From: Flavobacteriales bacterium UBA974
Lineage (GTDB): Bacteria; Bacteroidota; Bacteroidia; Flavobacteriales_D; Sanyastnellaceae
DNA length: 16,235 bases
Assembly (NCBI GenBank): GCA_002292405.1
Contig: DBBW01000013.1
Location: 1-16,235 of the forward strand
Direction of reading: 5' to 3'
The notes below the pieces were generated by a model. The model had not been told where the DNA came from and did not search any database. It saw nothing but the letters and a program-made list of their open reading frames with translations. Within the stretch, counting starts at the first letter, position 1; every line of letters begins with the position of its first letter. Shown piece by piece: positions 14,149 through 16,235 of the stretch. A program made the position numbers and the translations under genes.

Positions 14149-15265
14149 TTAGTACTTGAATATATAATGCCAAATATTTTGGTAAAACCAGTTCAGATCG
14201 GAATGTGTCAGAGTGTTTTTTGGCTCCCATTTTGAAACGATTGAGGCTTTCTGGACTTTCTAAAATCTGAATCGCATCTTCTGCCATTCCTTGAACATCA
14301 CCCACATTTCGTAAAAATCCAGACACACCCTTTTTATTTAATTCAGGTATGCCACCTGCATTTGAAGATATAACAGGCACACCCGAAGCCATCGCTTCGA
14401 GAGCAGCTAACCCAAAGCTTTCAGCATTCGAGGGTAGTAAAAATAAATCGCTCACCTTGAGTGTCTCTATGGGATTTGTCACCTTGCCTAAGAAGGTGAC
14501 TTTAGATTCTATACCTAATTCTCTACATCGCAACTCTGCTGCGCACCTTTCAGGCCCATCACCCACAAGCAAAAGTCTTGCGTCGATTTCCTCCAATACT
14601 AAAGCGTAAATCTCGACTACATCAATGATCCTTTTAACTGGCCTGAAATTTGAAACATGTGTAATAATAGGCTGTCCTTTTGGAGCAATCTGCTTTCTGA
14701 ACTCTTCATTAGGAGATACATCGTAATTCGAAGGACAAATAAAATTTGGGATCACATCCATTTCCCTATTGACTCCGAAAAGTTTGTAGGTGTCTTTTTT
14801 TAAATCTTCAGAAACGGCGGTTACAGCATCGCTTTTATTTATGCAAAAGGATATCACAGGCTCGAATGCAGGTGATTTCCCTAAGAGTGTTATGTCAGTT
14901 CCGTGAAGCGTTGTGATTAATGGTAATTCAGCACCGTCTTCAGCTATGATTTTCTTTGCCATAAGCCCAGCACTGGCGTGTGGAATCGCGTAATGCACAT
15001 GGAGTATGTCCAGTTTGTGATCCCTTGCCACCTCGACGATTTTGCTCGTTAAAACGAGTTCGTATGGTGGGTAGTCAAAAAGCGGGTAGTCGGAGATGAT
15101 AACTTCGTGATAGAAAACGTTTGGCCTAACACCACCAAGACGGACGGGGGTATTGTAGGTTATAAAGTGGACTTCATGTCCCATTTCCGCAAGCCATTTC
15201 CCTAATTCAGTGGCTACTACACCGCTTCCTCCTAAAGTAGGATAGCAAACCATTCCTATTTTCAT
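14135..15265 (-). CDS. bshA: N-acetyl-alpha-D-glucosaminyl L-malate synthase
   Basis: A 376-residue GT4-family glycosyltransferase, the first enzyme of bacillithiol synthesis, joining UDP-GlcNAc to L-malate in the cytosol. It starts MKIGMVCYPTLGGSGVVATELGKWLAEMGHEVHFIT, which is highly characteristic of BshA. LDILHVHYAIPHA, LITTLHGTDITLLG and SDAVTAVSEDLKKDTY follow. ITHVSNFRPVKR begins the second Rossmann domain. SNAESFGLAALEAMASGVPV is the E-x7-E nucleotide-sugar motif of GT4 enzymes. Length is normal for Bacteroidota, which are known to make bacillithiol. bshB and bshC are not in this window. The ATG shares ATGA with the stop of the upstream serine hydrolase, so the two are translationally coupled. 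Confidence 0.93.
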   Translation of the reverse strand: MKIGMVCYPTLGGSGVVATELGKWLAEMGHEVHFITYNTPVRLGGVRPNVFYHEVIISDYPLFDYPPYELVLTSKIVEVARDHKLDILHVHYAIPHASAGLMAKKIIAEDGAELPLITTLHGTDITLLGKSPAFEPVISFCINKSDAVTAVSEDLKKDTYKLFGVNREMDVIPNFICPSNYDVSPNEEFRKQIAPKGQPIITHVSNFRPVKRIIDVVEIYALVLEEIDARLLLVGDGPERCAAELRCRELGIESKVTFLGKVTNPIETLKVSDLFLLPSNAESFGLAALEAMASGVPVISSNAGGIPELNKKGVSGFLRNVGDVQGMAEDAIQILESPESLNRFKMGAKKHSDTFRSELVLPKYLALYIQVLNGRN

Positions 15266-16235
15266 CTTAAAGGTGTGTTTAGCTGTTCCATAATAACCCT
15301 TTGAATTTCAGTCCTAACATCCATCGTTATGAGTTTTGTATTTTCAGAGTCAGGATATGTTCTGTTGCTGAGGAAAACATAAACGAGTTCGTACTGAGGA
15401 TCAACCCACAACAATGTCCCCGTAAAACCTGAATGACCGAAGCTCGACTTACTCGCTAAGTTACACGTTGGGCCATGATCATATTCTAATGCTGGCTTGT
15501 CAAATCCTATACCTCTGCGGTTATCACCTTTTGGGAATGCTCTCTGAGTCCAGTTTTTAATAGTATTTTCTTTTAAATCGAAAAAATGTATGCCCAAAGA
15601 AGATCCACCATTTAAAAGCATTTGGCCTAGCCTCGCTAAATCATGAGCATCGCTAAATACCCCAGCATGACCACACACTCCACCAAACAAAGCCGCCCCA
15701 GGATCATGAACATACCCTTGAATAGTACCCTTTCTGAAAATTGTATCTACTTCAGTTGGAGCAATTTCATTCAGGTTGATTCCAGAAATATTTAATGGAT
15801 GATACCCCATACTGAATAATCCCATAGGATTGTAAAACTTAGCCGCTGATAGAGAATCAATTGCATTGTCAGTTCCATAGGTGTTATTCAGCATTTTATG
15901 GATTAAATAATAGCCGAGGTCGCTATATCTATATTCGCCAGATGGCTTTAATTCAGATGAAATTATTCTTTTGTATATCGTGTCTATAAACTCTTCACAT
16001 ATATAGAGTTCAGGAGTTATGGAAATATTTTTATCACATAAAGGTCTACTACTAAGTAGGTTTAAAGAGTCGCTTAGTGTTTCTAAATAAAATGGAATCC
16101 ATGGATATAGTCCCGCTTGATGCGAAAGAATTTCTCTGTAGGTCCTTGAGCCTATCTCTGTTGTGTCCAGAGTCGTTAGTTTTTTTAAAATTGGCTCGTC
16201 GACATCGAACATGTTCGCTTCTTCTTCTGCCATTA
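15262..16235 (-). CDS. GH3/beta-lactamase-type serine hydrolase, C-terminal part (cut by window edge)
   Basis: The C-terminal 323 or more residues of a class C beta-lactamase-like serine hydrolase. The frame stays open to the edge. An internal ATG at 16231-16233 is probably not the start: MAEEEANMFDVDEPILKKL matches the segment that follows the catalytic SxxK, which must lie outside. Visible motifs are REILSHQAGLYPWIPFY, YRYSDLGYYL (the YSN-like catalytic Tyr motif), GGVCGHAGVFSDAHDLARLGQMLLNGG, and FGHSGFTGTLLWVDP (HSG in place of KTG). This set, with LSHQAGL-x-x-WIPFY, resembles the Bacteroidota fusions that carry an N-terminal GH3 beta-N-acetylglucosaminidase-like domain, so a larger two-domain cell-wall enzyme is likely but not shown. 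It overlaps the bshA start by four bases. Confidence 0.82.
   Translation of the reverse strand, partial: MAEEEANMFDVDEPILKKLTTLDTTEIGSRTYREILSHQAGLYPWIPFYLETLSDSLNLLSSRPLCDKNISITPELYICEEFIDTIYKRIISSELKPSGEYRYSDLGYYLIHKMLNNTYGTDNAIDSLSAAKFYNPMGLFSMGYHPLNISGINLNEIAPTEVDTIFRKGTIQGYVHDPGAALFGGVCGHAGVFSDAHDLARLGQMLLNGGSSLGIHFFDLKENTIKNWTQRAFPKGDNRRGIGFDKPALEYDHGPTCNLASKSSFGHSGFTGTLLWVDPQYELVYVFLSNRTYPDSENTKLITMDVRTEIQRVIMEQLNTPLR

Noticed and set aside
1..16235. Mobile element, prophage, CRISPR array, defence island, tRNA or riboswitch
   Set aside because: No transposase, integrase, phage or Cas protein, regularly spaced repeats, cloverleaf or known riboswitch core was seen. Gene content is core metabolism and envelope, and no gap exceeds about 100 bases, except possibly 5460-5581 depending on the start chosen for the OmpA-domain gene.

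Overview
The window looks like chromosome from a member of the Bacteroidota, most likely a Flavobacteriales-type organism. The reasons are a gliding-motility/type IX secretion (T9SS) type-B C-terminal domain at the left edge, a DUF4494 protein, a BshA bacillithiol glycosyltransferase, a GH3/beta-lactamase-type serine hydrolase, an AT-rich composition, no obvious Shine-Dalgarno sequences, and several TAnnTTTG octamers (the Bacteroidota -7 promoter element). The genus cannot be fixed from sequence alone. No tRNA, rRNA, CRISPR array, transposase, phage gene or attachment site was seen. This is dense, mostly core chromosome and not a mobile island.

Layout. (1) 1-2743: the 3' end of a T9SS-exported protein meets a DUF4494 gene tail to tail. 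A divergent protein-L-isoaspartate methyltransferase (pcm) follows, then a leftward transaldolase-yciO pair. (2) 2806-7924: a rightward run of a DksA/TraR zinc-finger protein, an unknown lipoprotein, a polyprenyl glycosylphosphotransferase, an OmpA-domain protein, an FAH-family hydrolase and shikimate kinase. The lipoprotein, transferase and OmpA-domain genes are tightly packed and look like a small cell-envelope cassette. The lipoprotein gene is clearly more AT-rich at third codon positions than genes sampled outside this run. (3) 7944-9972: a leftward pair of a PyrR-like phosphoribosyltransferase and an RlmD-like rRNA methyltransferase that lacks the family's iron-sulphur cysteines. (4) 10006-13564: a rightward run of a secreted endonuclease/exonuclease/phosphatase-fold protein, an SLC12-type cation-chloride transporter and type II dehydroquinase (aroQ). 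(5) 13585-16235: a leftward overlapping operon of a GH3/beta-lactamase-type serine hydrolase (cut by the window edge), bshA and an unknown two-helix membrane protein.

How the genes fit together. aroK and aroQ supply two separate steps of the shikimate pathway from different transcription units. The priming sugar transferase, lipoprotein and OmpA-domain protein suggest a link between surface glycan synthesis and outer-membrane anchoring, but this is inferred from gene order. The rest are housekeeping genes for protein repair, pentose phosphate metabolism, thiol synthesis, rRNA modification and ion transport.

The most notable hidden signal is a recurring TAnnTTTG-like octamer placed 3-5 bases before start codons: three exact copies and three one-mismatch copies, on both strands. 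If real, it puts transcription starts at or next to the initiation codon, which would mean leaderless or near-leaderless mRNAs. It also settles several start choices. I found no convincing new defence or mobile system here.
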